Shown in pieces: positions 1 to 5,833 of a DNA stretch of 8,312 bases. The stretch is from Clostridiales bacterium (GTDB lineage: Bacteria; Bacillota; Clostridia; Oscillospirales; Acutalibacteraceae). The DNA is taken from the NCBI GenBank assembly GCA_021200075.1, contig JAJQGZ010000102.1, positions 1 through 8,312 on the forward strand, read 5' to 3'. The notes under the pieces were generated by a model, which was not told the DNA's origin, made no database searches, and saw only the letters and a program-made list of their open reading frames with translations. How positions within the stretch are numbered: position 1 is the stretch's first letter; every line of letters begins with the position of its first letter. A program made the position numbers and the translations under genes.

Positions 1-1
1 T

Positions 2-1309
2 CGTAATATGGGCGTTCAGCCTTTGCTTGACGCTATAGTAGATTATATGCCGGCTCCGACCGATGTTGAATCTATTAAGGGAACAAATCCCGAAACCGAT
101 GAAGAGGAGTTCCGTCATTCATCCGACGACGAACCTTTCTCAGCTCTTGCATTTAAAATTGCTACCGACCCGTATGTCGGTAAAATATGCTTCTTCCGTG
201 TATATTCCGGTAATATAGAAGCTGGCACTCCCTGCTATAACTCCGTTAAGGGTCACAGGGAGAGAATGGGTCGTATTCTTCTTATGCACGCAAATCACAG
301 AGAGGATATTCCGGTTGCTTATGCCGGCGATATTGCCGCAGCAGTAGGTCTTAAAAATACCACCACCGGCGATACTCTTTGCGATGAGTCAAATCCGATT
401 ATTCTCGAATCAATGAATTTCCCGGATCCCGTTATCCGTGTTGCTATCGAGCCTAAGACCAAAGCCGGTCAGGAAAAAATGGGTATCGCTCTTGCAAAGC
501 TTGCAGAGGAAGACCCGACCTTTAAGGCTTATACAGATGAAGAAACAGGGCAGACGATTATCGCAGGTATGGGCGAGCTCCACCTTGAGATTATCGTTGA
601 CCGTCTGCTTCGTGAATTTAAGGTAGAAGCCAATGTCGGCGCTCCGCAGGTTGCTTATAAAGAGACTATCACGAGCGAAAGCTCTTCCGATCTCAAGTAT
701 AAGAGGCAGTCAGGCGGTAGCGGTCAGTACGGTCATGTTAAGATTCGTATTATGCCTAATAAGGACGAAGACGGAGTCGGCAAGGGTTATGAATTTGTAA
801 ACCAGATTGTCGGCGGTGTTATTCCCAAGGAATATATCCCGGCTGTCAATACTGGTATTCAGGGCGCTATGAAGAGCGGTATTCTTGCAGGCTACAATGT
901 AGTTGATGTAAGAGTAGAGCTTTACGACGGTTCTTATCACGAAGTTGACTCTTCGGAAATGGCGTTCAAGATTGCAGGTTCTATGGCGTTTAAGGATGCC
1001 GCTAAGAAAGCTAACCCGATAATTCTCGAGCCGATGATGAAGGTTGTTGTTATCGTTCCCGAAGATTATATGGGCGATGTTATAGGCGACCTTAACTCTC
1101 GTCGTGGACAGATTCAGGGTATGGAAGACAGATCGGGCGCTAAGCAGATTAACGCAAGAGTTCCACTTTCCGAAATGTTCGGATATGTAAACGACCTTCG
1201 TTCAAAGACTCAGGGCAGAGGTCAGTATACAATGGAACCCGACGGATACGAGCCTGTTCCTAAGTCAATCAGAGAATCTATCATCAGCGAAAGAGCTAAA
1301 AAAGACTGA
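2..1309 (+). CDS. fusA: Elongation factor G, C-terminal two thirds (5' end outside window)
   Basis: EF-G is the GTPase that moves tRNA and mRNA through the ribosome after each peptide bond and helps RRF split ribosomes. The frame is already open at position 2 and the first residues read RNMGVQPLLDAIVDYMP, a typical EF-G stretch at the end of the G domain, so the ATG at 8 is internal and the gene is cut by the window edge. About 435 of an expected 690 or so residues are visible, covering domains II to V. Recognisable blocks are EEPFSALAFKIATDPYVGK-like domain II (here DDEPFSALAFKIATDPYVG), GMGELHLEIIVDRL of domain III, the SGGSGQYGHV segment opening domain IV, and PEDYMGDVIGDLNSRRGQI in domain V. 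The gene ends in TGA 120 bp before tuf, the usual end of the str operon. No damage is seen. Confidence 0.97.
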   Translation, partial: RNMGVQPLLDAIVDYMPAPTDVESIKGTNPETDEEEFRHSSDDEPFSALAFKIATDPYVGKICFFRVYSGNIEAGTPCYNSVKGHRERMGRILLMHANHREDIPVAYAGDIAAAVGLKNTTTGDTLCDESNPIILESMNFPDPVIRVAIEPKTKAGQEKMGIALAKLAEEDPTFKAYTDEETGQTIIAGMGELHLEIIVDRLLREFKVEANVGAPQVAYKETITSESSSDLKYKRQSGGSGQYGHVKIRIMPNKDEDGVGKGYEFVNQIVGGVIPKEYIPAVNTGIQGAMKSGILAGYNVVDVRVELYDGSYHEVDSSEMAFKIAGSMAFKDAAKKANPIILEPMMKVVVIVPEDYMGDVIGDLNSRRGQIQGMEDRSGAKQINARVPLSEMFGYVNDLRSKTQGRGQYTMEPDGYEPVPKSIRESIISERAKKD

Positions 1310-1355
1310 TTTTTCACAATTTCAGCTTAGTTAATTATTAATTATAAAAAAAGTC

Positions 1356-1421
1356 TTGATATTTTTATGTGTATTTGTTAGAATATCTATGACAATTTTA
1401 CTATTGTAACTTTTAAGGAGG
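1356..1421 (+). promoter_or_regulatory. tuf promoter and ribosome binding site
   Basis: TTGATA at 1356-1361 and TAGAAT at 1379-1384 are separated by exactly 17 bp, a good sigma-A-type promoter. It lies in the AT-rich gap between fusA and tuf. AAGGAGG at 1415-1421 sits 8 bp before the tuf ATG and is a near-perfect Shine-Dalgarno. No terminator hairpin is visible after fusA, so tuf is probably read both from this promoter and by read-through from the str operon. The promoter call rests on sequence match only. Confidence 0.7.
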
Positions 1422-1429
1422 AAATTTCA

Positions 1430-2623
1430 ATGGCAAAAGAACATTTTAATCGTACCAAACCACATGTAAACATTGGTACAATCGGCCATGTTGACCATGG
1501 TAAAACAACCCTTACCGCCGCTATCACAAAGTATCTTGCCAATAAGGGCTATGCAAAGTTTGAGGACTATGCAGATATAGATAAGGCTCCCGAGGAAAGA
1601 GAGCGCGGTATCACAATTAACACCGCTCATGTAGAGTATGAGACAGATAAGCGTCACTACGCTCATGTTGACTGCCCCGGTCACGCTGACTATATCAAGA
1701 ATATGATTACAGGTGCAGCTCAGATGGACGGCGCTATCCTTGTTATTGCCGCTACAGACGGCCCGATGGCTCAAACTAAGGAGCATCTTCTCCTTGCTCG
1801 CCAGGTTGGTGTTCCGGCAATCATCGTATTCCTTAACAAGACCGATCAGGTTGACGATGAGGAACTTCTCGAGCTTGTAGAAATGGAAGTTCGTGAAACT
1901 CTTGCTGAGTATGAATTTGACGAGGATTGCCCGATTATCAAGGGTTCTGCTCTCAAAGCTCTCCAGGCTACTTCTAACGACGATCCTGCTTGCGCTTGCA
2001 TTCGGGAGCTTATGGACGCTGTTGACGATTATATCCCGACTCCCGACCGTAAGTCAGATCTTCCTTTCCTTATGCCTGTTGAAGATGTATTCACCATCAC
2101 AGGCCGTGGAACAGTTGCTACCGGTAGAGTAGAAAGAGGTCAGCTCAAGACTAACGATACTGTTGAAATGGTTGGTCTTCACGACGAAATCAAGTCCACA
2201 GTTTGCACCGGTATCGAGATGTTCAGAAAGATTCTTGACTATGCAGAAGCCGGCGACAATATCGGTTGTCTTCTTCGTGGTGTTCAGAGAACTGAAATTG
2301 AGAGAGGCGAGGTTCTCGCTGCTCCGGGTTCAATCAAACCCCACACCAAGTTCTCCGGTCAGGTTTATGTCCTTTCTAAGGACGAGGGCGGTCGTCACAC
2401 TCCTTTCTTCAATAACTATCGTCCTCAGTTCTATTTCAGAACTACCGATGTTACAGGCGTTATCACTCTTCCCGAGGGAACAGAGATGTGCATGCCCGGC
2501 GATAATGTTCTTATGAATGTTGAGCTTATCACTCCTATCGCTATTGAAGAGGGTCTTCGCTTCGCTATCCGTGAGGGTGGCAGAACCGTTGGTTCAGGCA
2601 TTGTTACCGCTATCGAGGAATAA
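1430..2623 (+). CDS. tuf: Elongation factor Tu
   Basis: EF-Tu carries aminoacyl-tRNA to the ribosomal A site as a GTP complex in the cytoplasm. The 397-residue length is the family norm. The G domain shows GHVDHGKT at residues 19-26 (P loop), RGITI at 59-63 (switch I), DCPGH at 81-85 with the catalytic His85, NKTD at 136-139 (guanine recognition; NKCD is more usual), and SAL at 173-175. Domain II has the GRGTVATGRVERG block and domain III ends with IREGGRTVGSGIVTAI. The ATG is set by AAGGAGG 8 bp upstream and the canonical MAKEHFNRTKPHVNIGTIGH start. It follows fusA and is closed by a strong terminator. Codon use is rich in GTT, GCT, CGT and CTT, as expected of a highly expressed gene. No damage is seen. 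Confidence 0.99.
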   Translation: MAKEHFNRTKPHVNIGTIGHVDHGKTTLTAAITKYLANKGYAKFEDYADIDKAPEERERGITINTAHVEYETDKRHYAHVDCPGHADYIKNMITGAAQMDGAILVIAATDGPMAQTKEHLLLARQVGVPAIIVFLNKTDQVDDEELLELVEMEVRETLAEYEFDEDCPIIKGSALKALQATSNDDPACACIRELMDAVDDYIPTPDRKSDLPFLMPVEDVFTITGRGTVATGRVERGQLKTNDTVEMVGLHDEIKSTVCTGIEMFRKILDYAEAGDNIGCLLRGVQRTEIERGEVLAAPGSIKPHTKFSGQVYVLSKDEGGRHTPFFNNYRPQFYFRTTDVTGVITLPEGTEMCMPGDNVLMNVELITPIAIEEGLRFAIREGGRTVGSGIVTAIEE

Positions 2624-2643
2624 TTTAATTATCCCAATAATTT

Positions 2644-2674
2644 CCGGCGTGTCATTTGGCACGCCGGTTTTTTT
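2644..2674 (+). terminator. Intrinsic terminator of tuf
   Basis: CCGGCGTGTC (2644-2653) pairs with GGCACGCCGG (2658-2667) across a four-base ATTT loop, with one T-G wobble, and is followed directly by seven T's (2668-2674). This is a textbook rho-independent terminator 20 bp after the tuf stop. It isolates the translation genes from the unknown genes that follow. Confidence 0.93.
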
Positions 2675-2715
2675 GCGCTTTTTTTAGGCTTAACAAAATA
2701 ATAAAGGAGGGAATT

Positions 2716-2760
2716 ACGGCAGAAAGTTCAAATCAAACAATCAAACAGGAGGTAATATGA
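2716..2760 (+). CDS. Possible 14-residue leader peptide with ACG start
   Basis: A strong Shine-Dalgarno, AAAGGAGGG (2703-2711), has no ATG after it, but an ACG codon lies at 2716 at proper spacing. From there the frame reads xAESSNQTIKQEVI and ends in a TGA at 2758-2760 that overlaps the ATG of the next gene (ATGA). The second Shine-Dalgarno (2747-2752) lies inside this short frame, an arrangement suited to translational coupling. The ACG could be a natural weak start or a mutated ATG. Nothing shows that the peptide is made, and the upstream Shine-Dalgarno may instead be a relic. Confidence 0.3.
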   Translation, partial: TAESSNQTIKQEVI

Positions 2761-3284
2761 GAAAAAATATAAATGAATTTTGTGAGGAATATTTCTACGA
2801 ACCGCCGACAGGCTACGATTTTGAAGAGGATTATGATATTGAAAACTATGCAGATGAGGAAGAATTCATATCTGAAGAATCAAAGCTTTTTGATATTCCG
2901 GTTCGGGAAGAAAGCATAAAAAGAGAAGCCGCTTCTCCGTTACAGGGAGTATGGCTCGTTAATATGAAAAATTTGAGCCAATTCGATTGCTTCTGTAAGG
3001 CTATGGAGGAAGCGGTAAAATCCGGCTATATATCAGGCGAAAATATGGAGTACGGTGAGAAATCGCTGTCACCGTATATTAACAAAAACAATAAAAATTA
3101 TATTTTCACGGCAGAAACCATTGATGTAATATATCCGAGATTTTTGGCTCAAAAGCTTGCGCAAACCATAGAAAAAATGAAAGGAGGTATCTACTCGTTT
3201 GATATAATTCCGAGCGGCGGTGGTATGCTGCTTCTTATAGGCTTTACGGGTATGGCTAAAAAGATAGCCGAACTTGATGATTAA
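2757..3284 (+). CDS. Hypothetical acidic protein, 175 residues
   Basis: I do not recognise this family. The start is supported by AGGAGG at 2747-2752, 4 bp before the ATG. Roughly the first 60 residues are very acidic and rich in Tyr and Phe (EEYFYEPP, DFEEDYDIENY, DEEEFISEE) and look like a flexible tail. From about residue 62 on the sequence looks folded: an LQGVWLVNMKNLSQFDCF strand-helix segment, a helix around QKLAQTIEKMKGG, and a glycine-rich hydrophobic turn PSGGGMLLLIGFTG near the end. There is no signal peptide and no clear membrane helix, so it is probably cytoplasmic. It is followed 16 bp later by another unknown gene on the same strand and the two probably form an operon after the tuf terminator. 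Codon use is less biased than in tuf, consistent with lower expression. Confidence 0.8.
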   Translation: MRKNINEFCEEYFYEPPTGYDFEEDYDIENYADEEEFISEESKLFDIPVREESIKREAASPLQGVWLVNMKNLSQFDCFCKAMEEAVKSGYISGENMEYGEKSLSPYINKNNKNYIFTAETIDVIYPRFLAQKLAQTIEKMKGGIYSFDIIPSGGGMLLLIGFTGMAKKIAELDD

Positions 3285-3300
3285 GAAAGGGAAATAAAAT

Positions 3301-3681
3301 ATGAAAAATAATTTTAACGCTCAATTTCTTCTGTCCGAGGATGAAATCAATATTCTTCTCCGTCATTACAAAAATGCTTTAAAATCAATACACCAATATA
3401 AAGCCGACCCTTATTTCAGTCAAATAGATGCTGAAAAAGAGTCGGTTGAGTTTAAAAAATTCACGGATATATGCGCAATGATGATTAATAAAATTAAAAA
3501 TCCGCAAAGTCCGGTTGACGCCTGTGCAAACCTGAAATACGGTTATCGTGTTGCTCAGGTTTCCGTTTTGGAACCTAATTCAAAGGAAAATATAATGTAC
3601 GACGAGTACGCTCGCATATCCTGCCGTGATGCCTTTACCGTTGGCAGGGACGCAAATAATGTTCTTATCCAAAAAATGTAA
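3301..3681 (+). CDS. Hypothetical protein, 126 residues, probably the N-terminal part of a split gene
   Basis: I do not recognise this family. The ATG is preceded by AAAGGGAAAT, a moderate Shine-Dalgarno, 16 bp after the previous stop. The protein starts with a helical segment LSEDEINILLRHYKNALKSIH and has no membrane helix. The frame ends right after a run of six A's (3671-3676) as VLIQKM-stop. One more A would carry the frame into the next reading frame as VLIQKNVIERFVILRDEEL and give a protein of about 221 residues. The early stop therefore looks like a frameshift, either a real mutation, a slippage site or a sequencing error. It is co-oriented with the 175-residue gene and probably in the same operon. 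Confidence 0.72.
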   Translation: MKNNFNAQFLLSEDEINILLRHYKNALKSIHQYKADPYFSQIDAEKESVEFKKFTDICAMMINKIKNPQSPVDACANLKYGYRVAQVSVLEPNSKENIMYDEYARISCRDAFTVGRDANNVLIQKM

Positions 3682-3692
3682 TTGAAAGATTT

Positions 3693-3965
3693 GTGATTTT
3701 AAGAGATGAGGAACTGTACAGCCTTGATTTTTCAGGTGTTGAAATTGTTGACTTTTTAAGCTCAATGTCTCGTTCGTCAAAAATCTTGATGCATACCGAC
3801 AGCGAACACCCGTGCGTCGAATTTATTGTTACCGATTTTTATAAATCGAAGCCGGAATATACTCACGACCGTGAGGAACTTCAAAAGTTTATTTCAGAAC
3901 TGAAAAAAAGAAAGAAGATAATAATTAATTTTTGGGAGCCTTTAGGTTTGTTTTTGTTTTTGTAG
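3693..3965 (+). CDS. Downstream part of the split hypothetical gene
   Basis: The reading frame is open from 3660 to 3965. The first usable start is a GTG at 3693 that lacks a Shine-Dalgarno, so independent translation is doubtful. The protein sequence looks natural (FVILRDEELYSLDFSGVEIVDFL and a lysine-rich helix near the end), which argues that this is the C-terminal part of the 3301 gene, offset by -1 at the six-A run. Its last residues, EPLGLFLFL, are encoded inside the T/G-rich loop of a large inverted repeat (3937-3993). The natural C-terminus may therefore have been replaced by inserted or slipped repeat sequence. Function unknown. Confidence 0.55.
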   Translation: MILRDEELYSLDFSGVEIVDFLSSMSRSSKILMHTDSEHPCVEFIVTDFYKSKPEYTHDREELQKFISELKKRKKIIINFWEPLGLFLFL

Positions 3966-3993
3966 TTTTTGTGGATTTGTTTTCCTAAAGGCT
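3937..3993. repeat. Perfect 10-bp inverted repeat with a 37-base T/G-rich loop
   Basis: AGCCTTTAGG (3937-3946) is the exact reverse complement of CCTAAAGGCT (3984-3993). The 37 bases between are almost only T and G, with TTTTTG repeated three times and only two A's. No T tract follows either arm on its reading strand, so it is not a standard terminator. It covers the stop of the split gene. It could be a transcript-end hairpin or the footprint of slippage or insertion. Confidence 0.6.
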
Positions 3994-4003
3994 ATACAGT
4001 CAA

Positions 4004-4018
4004 GGTGGGCGGGTGGGG
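4004..4018 (+). other. G-rich tract able to form a G-quadruplex
   Basis: GGTGGGCGGGTGGGG contains four runs of two or more G's with single-base loops, a pattern favourable for a two-layer quadruplex (three layers if a bulge is allowed). It is isolated in AT-rich intergenic DNA, about 25 bp before a TATAAT box. Confidence 0.45.
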
Positions 4019-4020
4019 AC

Positions 4021-4049
4021 TGCACAAATACGGTAAAATGCTATATAAT
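4021..4049 (+). promoter_or_regulatory. Candidate promoter of the poly-Asp peptide gene
   Basis: A perfect TATAAT lies at 4044-4049. The best -35 match at 17 bp spacing is TGCACA (4021-4026), only four of six. It sits about 65 bp before the ATG at 4115 and just after the G-rich tract. Sequence match only. Confidence 0.4.
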
Positions 4050-4114
4050 ATATGCAGGCTGAGCAGACGCTTGTCACAGTCAATAAATGTTTTTTACGAC
4101 CAAAAGGAGGAAAA

Positions 4115-4234
4115 ATGAGCTGGTTTGATTTTAACAACGACGGTGAAGATTCTTTATGGGAAAATCTTCTTGCTTTCAAAATTTTTGAAGAATGCACAGA
4201 CGACGATGATGACGATGATGACGACGATTTTTAA
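4115..4234 (+). CDS. Small hypothetical protein with a ten-aspartate tail
   Basis: This 39-residue protein starts MSWFDFNNDGEDSLWENLL and ends in ten aspartates followed by Phe. An in-frame ATG also occurs at 4052, but AAGGAGG (4104-4110) sits 4 bp before the ATG at 4115 and decides the start. The Asp run is encoded by mixed GAC and GAT codons, so it is not a pure triplet-slippage tract, and selection for the acidic tail is plausible. Two Trp and several Phe make the N-terminal half amphipathic. There is no signal peptide or membrane helix. I do not recognise a family. Binding metal ions or a basic partner through the tail is possible but unsupported. It is followed by a hairpin at 4288-4324. 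Confidence 0.65.
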   Translation: MSWFDFNNDGEDSLWENLLAFKIFEECTDDDDDDDDDDF

Positions 4235-4287
4235 CCGAATATTATCAAATAAAAATCGTAGAGAAACAATATAGCTGAATAATAGCA

Positions 4288-4324
4288 AACACCTCGGTAA
4301 AAACACATTTATCGAGGTGTTTTT
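4288..4324 (+). terminator. Hairpin terminator that also covers the spoVAD ribosome binding site
   Basis: AACACCTCG (4288-4296) pairs with CGAGGTGTT (4313-4321), and the stem extends inward by GTAAA/TTTAT with one G-T wobble, giving 14 bp around an AACACA loop, then TTTT. It probably ends the poly-Asp gene transcript. The 3' arm contains GAGGTG (4314-4319), the only Shine-Dalgarno-like sequence before the spoVAD ATG at 4325. Confidence 0.75.
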
Positions 4325-5356
4325 ATGCGTATAAAAGGCAAAACGATTTTCTTTGATTCACCGCCTGTCATAACCGGTCACGCAGGCGTCGCAGGCAAAA
4401 AAAAGAGGGAGAGGGGCCACTTGCGCAGGATTTTGATGCAATATTTGAGGATACAACAATGGGTCAGCAGTCATATGAGCTTGCGGAATCCGCAATGCTT
4501 AACGATGCCATAATAAGGTCGCTTTCGTCTGCAGGGAAAAGTCCGTCGCAAGTGAATTTTGTACTCAGCGGTGATTTGCTCGATTAGTGTATCGGCTCCA
4601 CATTTGTGCTCAAGGATTTGGATATTCCGTCAATCGGCTTGTTCGGTGCTTGTTCAACTATGGCGCTGTCGCTTTCACTCGGTTCGATGCTCATTGACAG
4701 CGGTGCTGATTGTATAATTGCCGCCGCCTCAAGTCATTTTTGCTCGTCGGAGCGGCAGTTCAGGTTTCCACTCGAATATGGCGAACAAAGACCTCCCACT
4801 TCTCAGTGGACGGTAACGGGTGCCGGCAGTGCGGTTGTTGGAAAAAGAGGGCGATGGAATAGAGGTTAAAGCCGTTCATATCGGTACAATAACCGATTTC
4901 GGAATAACCGACGCTAATAATATGGGCGCCGCAATGGCACCTGCCGCCGCAAGGACAATCGGCGATTTTCTCTCCGATACCGGCACAAAACCATCCGATT
5001 ACGATTTGATTTTAACAGGGGATTTAGGCTTCACAGGCAGTAAACTTCTTTTTGAAGTGATTGAAAAAAGAGTACGGCATAAAGCTAAAGGGCTTTCATA
5101 AGGATTGCGGAATGTTGATTACGATTTAAAAAATCAGGATATCAATTCCGGCGGCTCCGGTTGCGGTGCCTCGGTTCTCTGCTCGCATATAATGAAACGA
5201 ATGGAGCGAAAAAGCCTCAAAAAAGTCCTTTTTGTCGCAACCGGTGCGTTGATGTCGCCGACATCGAGCAAACAGGGCAGTCCTATTCCCGGAATTGCCC
5301 ATGACGTACTTCTTGAAAATCGTGACCAAACATCTGCAAACGGAGGTTCAAAATGA
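4325..5356 (+). pseudogene. spoVAD: Decayed spoVAD (stage V sporulation protein AD)
   Basis: SpoVAD is a thiolase-fold protein that binds dipicolinic acid and is needed for its uptake into the spore with the other SpoVA proteins. Nearly the whole protein can be read, but only by changing frame. The N-terminus MRIKGKTIFFDSPPVITG is in one frame. After a run of eight A's (4397-4404) the frame shifts to read GEGPLAQDFDAIFEDTTMG and LLD-stop-CIGSTF, where TAG at 4585-4587 replaces the Gln expected in family members. This frame continues with LFGACSTMALSLSLGSMLID, SSERQFRFPLEYGEQRPPT and SQWTVTGAG. A shift near 4836-4846 restores LEKEGDG and GITDANNMGAAMAPAAA. A +1 at the G run 5090-5092 and a -1 near 5118-5121 flank FHKDCGMLI, then GGSGCGASVLCSHIMKRM, FVATGALMSPTSSKQG and PIPGIAH follow to the TGA. 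There is no spoVAC before it or spoVAE after it. The identity is clear; loss of function is very likely unless the assembly is wrong at several points. Confidence 0.92.
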
Positions 5357-5523
5357 AGCATTTTAACAATATAAAGCTCCTTTCATTATTCAGGCAAATT
5401 TCTTCCGCACTTGAAATTGTTTCCTCGGTGCTGAAAGTTTTTGTATTTGTATCCGCCCTCTTGCAAGTATTTTTGCTTATAAAAGAAACAACCGACACAG
5501 TAAAGAATATAAAAGTCCGCTAA
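5353..5523 (+). CDS. Small single-pass membrane protein, 56 residues
   Basis: The ATG at 5353 overlaps the spoVAD stop as ATGA. CGGAGG ends 6 bp before it, so translation was probably coupled to spoVAD. The frame is intact. The protein has an amphipathic N-terminal part (MKHFNNIKLLSLFRQISS), one hydrophobic helix (VLKVFVFVSALLQVFLLI, about residues 27-44) and a short polar tail with Lys and Thr, suggesting a membrane peptide. It does not resemble SpoVAE, which is longer and has several membrane segments. I do not recognise a family. Its small size may explain why it escaped mutation while spoVAD decayed, or it may still be used. Confidence 0.6.
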   Translation: MKHFNNIKLLSLFRQISSALEIVSSVLKVFVFVSALLQVFLLIKETTDTVKNIKVR

Positions 5524-5600
5524 AATGGGATATGTTATATTTTATTGGCTTTTTTCGTTTTATGTTATCCGACAGAGAAATTTTAAATAATTTAAGAATA

Positions 5601-5630
5601 ACCGCCTGCCGATAAGTAGGCGGTGTTTTT
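5601..5630 (+). terminator. Terminator hairpin with TGCCGATAAGT loop (family copy 1)
   Basis: ACCGCC (5601-5606) pairs with GGCGGT (5619-5624), with a further T-A pair inside, followed by GTTTTT. It would end transcripts of the 56-residue gene. The loop TGCCGATAAGT nearly matches the loops of two other hairpins, at 7110-7128 and 7147-7167. Confidence 0.75.
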
Positions 5631-5732
5631 ATCTCAAAAAAATCTTTTAGCAACAACGATTTGCTAATCGATGCACTAAAAGACTTGGCAATCGGAATTA
5701 TCCTGATAATCATTGACAGGTTGATAGGATAA
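5631..5732 (+). pseudogene. Small hydrophobic peptide frame with ATC in place of a start codon
   Basis: Right after the terminator T's, the frame ATC TCA AAA AAA reads ISKKSFSNNDLLIDALKDLA, then a hydrophobic helix (IGIILIII), DRLIG and a stop. A start would be expected at the ATC, since the same spacing of hairpin, T run and ATG occurs at 4325. No other good start or Shine-Dalgarno is visible. The KDL-helix-DRL pattern is loosely like small membrane toxins of the Fst/Ldr type, but the match is too short to be sure. It is either a relic of a type I toxin gene or a chance frame. Confidence 0.3.
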
Positions 5733-5745
5733 GCCGATAGGCTAA

Positions 5746-5775
5746 GGGGACAGAAACAGCAATGTTTCTGTTTTC
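5746..5775. repeat. Long hairpin with CAGAAACA/TGTTTCTG core
   Basis: CAGAAACA (5751-5758) and TGTTTCTG (5763-5770) are exact reverse complements around GCAA. As plus-strand RNA the stem extends to 13 bp through one A-U, three G-U and one G-C pair, then runs into a short T stretch. GGGACAG-type palindromes in Firmicutes are often linked to REP-associated (Y1) transposases, so this may be a mobile-element relic. It may equally be a weak terminator. Confidence 0.5.
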
Positions 5776-5785
5776 CGCCACTTCT

Positions 5786-5814
5786 ACTTTACCACAATAA
5801 AAAGGGGTTGTCAA
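5786..5814 (-). promoter_or_regulatory. Orphan minus-strand promoter
   Basis: Read on the minus strand: TTGACA (plus positions 5809-5814), a 17-bp spacer, then TAAAGT (5786-5791) with an extended -10 TGG before it. The -35 is a perfect match. No minus-strand gene follows, which makes a non-coding RNA or a relic likely. Confidence 0.5.
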
Positions 5815-5833
5815 TATAGGAATTTTATAGTAA

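Larger units (their letters stand above)
5601..5779 (-). ncRNA. Possible antisense RNA opposite the hydrophobic peptide
   Basis: A good minus-strand promoter (5786-5814) has no minus-strand gene after it within the next several kilobases. A transcript starting near 5779 would fold the 5746-5775 palindrome first, then run fully antisense to the 5631-5732 peptide frame, and could end at the 5601-5624 palindrome, although the T-rich stretch beyond it on this strand is weak. Start, end and existence are inferred. Confidence 0.25.

Noticed and set aside
1427..1786. 119-codon minus-strand frame inside tuf
   Set aside because: Shadow of the highly codon-biased tuf gene; Cys/Ile/Met-rich composition and no start signals.
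4052..4114. Upstream in-frame ATG extending the poly-Asp protein by 21 residues
   Set aside because: No Shine-Dalgarno at 4052 and it lies at the -10 box; AAGGAGG directly precedes the ATG at 4115.
5525..5590. 21-residue hydrophobic frame MGYVIFYWLFSFYVIRQRNF
   Set aside because: No ribosome binding site and composition is explained by T-rich spacer DNA.
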